Part shown: positions 51,953-53,337 of the stretch, in pieces
Position numbering within the stretch: the first letter of the stretch is position 1
Layout: every line of letters starts with the position of its first letter
NCBI RefSeq assembly: GCF_048270265.1
Contig: NZ_JBLWTD010000022.1
Location: 1-53,337 of the forward strand
Direction of reading: 5' to 3'
Length of the DNA: 53,337 nucleotides
Origin: Maricaulis sp048270265
Lineage (GTDB): Bacteria; Pseudomonadota; Alphaproteobacteria; Caulobacterales; Maricaulaceae
Notes under the pieces: model-generated
What the model was told of the DNA's origin: nothing
Databases searched by the model: none
What the model saw: only the letters and a program-made list of their open reading frames with translations
Position numbers and translations under genes: made by a program

Positions 51953-52852
51953 CTATTTCCCGCCCGGCTTGCCGCCCGGCCAGGACAGGCTCAGGCTCGG
52001 CTTCACCGCTTCAGGGCGGTCCTCGACCTCGAAACTGACGGCGACCATCCACGACTTGTAATCCGGATCGGTCTTGAGGAAATTTGCAACGACTTCCTCA
52101 CGATAGATGGTCTCGATCGGTTGGCTGCGCCCCGGCCAGATGCGGAATTTGATGCGCACGAACTCCCGCCCCGACGACAGCCGAACACGGCCGGCATTGG
52201 ACGGGCGCGACAGGAATATCCCGGGGAATTGCTCGTGAAACCCGTGCATCAGGCTGGTCGCCCGCTCCTCGGCCACATCGCGCGTCGCCGCGTCACCGGT
52301 CAGGGTGACATCGACGATGCAGCGGATATAGCCGCGCGGGTAATTGATCACATTGGTGATGGTGCGATTGGGAATGAAGACACTGGCACCCATCGGGTTT
52401 TCCAGCTCGACAAAGCGCATGCTGATATTCTTCACGATGCCGGTCTGGGTCGAAATTTCCACCAGGTCACCGACATCCAGCAAATCGGAGAAGATGAAGG
52501 TCACGCCGTTGACGAGATCCTGGACCACGCCCTGGGAGCCGAAACCGATCGCCAGGCCGATGACCGAGGCGCTGGCCATATAGGCCGTCAGAGAGACGCC
52601 AAACTCGCGCAGGACAAAACCCACCGTCAGAAAATAGACCGTGAAGATGGTCGCGCTCGCCGCCATCGAGGTGACCGAACGGAGCTTGGAATATTTGCGC
52701 TCGGTGCGTGAGGCGATGATGTGGTCGGCGATGAAGCGGATGGCCAGCACCAGGAGGGTCGACAGCCCGGCGACGAGCGCAAAGGCCAGCAGCCGGACCC
52801 ACATCGGGGCGCTCGCCAGGCCGTCGGAAAAAATGACGGAGAACGTCTCCAA
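51953..52852 (-). CDS. mscS: Small-conductance mechanosensitive channel (MscS family)
   Basis: A 299-residue channel: three membrane helices (about 18-39, 60-80, 85-110), the pore-helix pattern SASVIGLAIGFGSQGVVQDLVNGVTFIFSDLLDVGD, and the beta domain VEISTQTGIVKNISMRFVELENPMGASVFIPNRTITNVINYPRG, typical of MscS. It releases solutes on osmotic downshock. The start is TTG 52852 with a perfect AGGAGG six bases upstream. Confidence 0.92.
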   Translation of the reverse strand: METFSVIFSDGLASAPMWVRLLAFALVAGLSTLLVLAIRFIADHIIASRTERKYSKLRSVTSMAASATIFTVYFLTVGFVLREFGVSLTAYMASASVIGLAIGFGSQGVVQDLVNGVTFIFSDLLDVGDLVEISTQTGIVKNISMRFVELENPMGASVFIPNRTITNVINYPRGYIRCIVDVTLTGDAATRDVAEERATSLMHGFHEQFPGIFLSRPSNAGRVRLSSGREFVRIKFRIWPGRSQPIETIYREEVVANFLKTDPDYKSWMVAVSFEVEDRPEAVKPSLSLSWPGGKPGGK

Positions 52853-52990
52853 GGCCTGCCTCCTGCCGATCTCACCGGGTGTGTCCCCGACACGGCCCTT
52901 GCCGTGCAGCGCATCACGCCCGGTCAGGCCATGATCGCTGGTCCGGAGATCGCCGCATCTGCGGCGTCAGGTCAAGCCTTTCAACCGGCA

Positions 52991-53024
52991 CAAACAAGAT
53001 CGCCCCCACCTTGCGGCAGGGGCG
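52991..53024 (-). terminator. Intrinsic terminator of the dehydrogenase gene
   Basis: In minus-strand RNA a 10-bp stem (53024-53015 with 53010-53001, two G-U pairs) closes on a GCAA tetraloop and is followed by the U-rich ATCTTGTTTG (53000-52991). The G-U pairs would be mismatches in plus-strand RNA, so it serves the minus strand. Confidence 0.75.
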
Positions 53025-53057
53025 AGTTGTACGCGTCTGGCTTTCTAGCCCGGTGGC

Positions 53058-53337
53058 TCAGGCCACTTTCGACATCTTGGCGGCACGCTTTTCCTCGATG
53101 CGCTGACGGGCAATCTCGTCGGCGATCAGGTTGGAAGGACGGCCTTCCTTGTCGGACTGGTCGAGAATTTCGCCCAGGGTCTTTTCAAGACCGACCAGCT
53201 TGCCCTGCACCCAGGCCGGGTCGAAATCGCCGGTGATCTCGCCCATGACATTGATGATGCCGCCGGCATTGAGCACGTAATCGGGCGCATACACGATGCC
53301 ACGCTTCATGATCTCGGCGCCCATATCGCGGGTCGAG
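53058..53337 (-). CDS. Leucine/valine-type amino acid dehydrogenase (partial, C-terminal part)
   Basis: About 93 codons of the C-terminus of a Glu/Leu/Phe/Val dehydrogenase; the 5' part is beyond the window. The segment RGIVYAPDYVLNAGGIINVMGEI is the conserved NAD-domain end of leucine dehydrogenases, which deaminate branched-chain amino acids to keto acids. Frame is open to the right edge (STRDMGAEIMK), so the Met at 53324 is internal. A terminator follows the stop. Confidence 0.88.
   Translation of the reverse strand, partial: STRDMGAEIMKRGIVYAPDYVLNAGGIINVMGEITGDFDPAWVQGKLVGLEKTLGEILDQSDKEGRPSNLIADEIARQRIEEKRAAKMSKVA

Overview
This window reads as chromosome of a GC-rich alphaproteobacterium of the dimorphic/stalked type (Caulobacterales or Maricaulales; a Maricaulis-like organism is my best inference, not proven). 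The grounds are a recognisable popZ polar organiser gene beside valS and tolC, the alphaproteobacterial block serS-tatABC-scpAB-nagZ-SPOR-dgt-erpA with surE-pcm-nlpD, a Mpo1-like DUF962 gene, plant-type (class II) DAHP synthase, and a perfect CtrA-type TTAA-N7-TTAA site. No phage, IS element, CRISPR array or rRNA was seen.

Layout. 1-12.6 kb: a mostly co-directional minus-strand block for envelope and chromosome maintenance: dgt, SPOR protein, nagZ, scpA, scpB, tatA, tatB, tatC, serS, then a ParDE-type toxin-antitoxin pair, then surE, pcm, nlpD, yajC and secD (cut by the window edge). 12.7-17.5 kb, mainly plus: erpA, a DUF1428 protein, a nitroreductase, xthA, a secreted small protein with a DUF2145 protein, and higBA. 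17.5-24.5 kb, minus: DUF3137 protein, valS, popZ, tolC, a second PIMT-like methyltransferase, then plus-strand tRNA-Cys. 24.6-30.7 kb: DUF962 protein, a candidate CtrA-controlled small RNA, tRNA-Asn, prephenate dehydrogenase, a SET-domain protein, an Atm1-type ABC exporter, a LysM protein and a LOG-family hydrolase. 30.6-33.4 kb: a three-gene operon (53-residue membrane peptide, four-helix membrane protein, tiny XRE repressor) behind twin operators, then gltX and a membrane protein. 33.4-34.4 kb: a gene-free kilobase packed with palindromes. 34.4-41.7 kb: nadE, a Gfo/Idh/MocA oxidoreductase, a GNAT protein, a DUF3667-like membrane protein, a CurA-like reductase and HU. 40.4-46.7 kb, minus: glmU-aldehyde dehydrogenase-rpiA-gor-DAHP synthase as a tightly packed run. 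46.8-53.3 kb: gph, a 72-residue conserved-looking protein, tRNA-Val, an FbpABC-type iron importer behind a Fur-like box, an MscS channel and the C-terminus of a leucine-type dehydrogenase.

How it fits together. The left half is housekeeping: Sec and Tat export, SMC-ScpAB condensation, peptidoglycan recycling and remodelling (NagZ, NlpD, SPOR), nucleotide and protein repair (Dgt, XthA, Pcm). The least explained parts are: (i) a strong orphan terminator preceded by a second hairpin and a perfect CtrA box between the DUF962 gene and tRNA-Asn, read here as an undescribed cell-cycle small RNA; (ii) the XRE operon with two TGTCA-N8-TGACA operators 32 bp apart; (iii) the secreted-peptide/DUF2145 pair; and (iv) the palindrome cluster at 33.6-34.4 kb. 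All functional statements come from reading motifs and from memory of protein families; no search was run.
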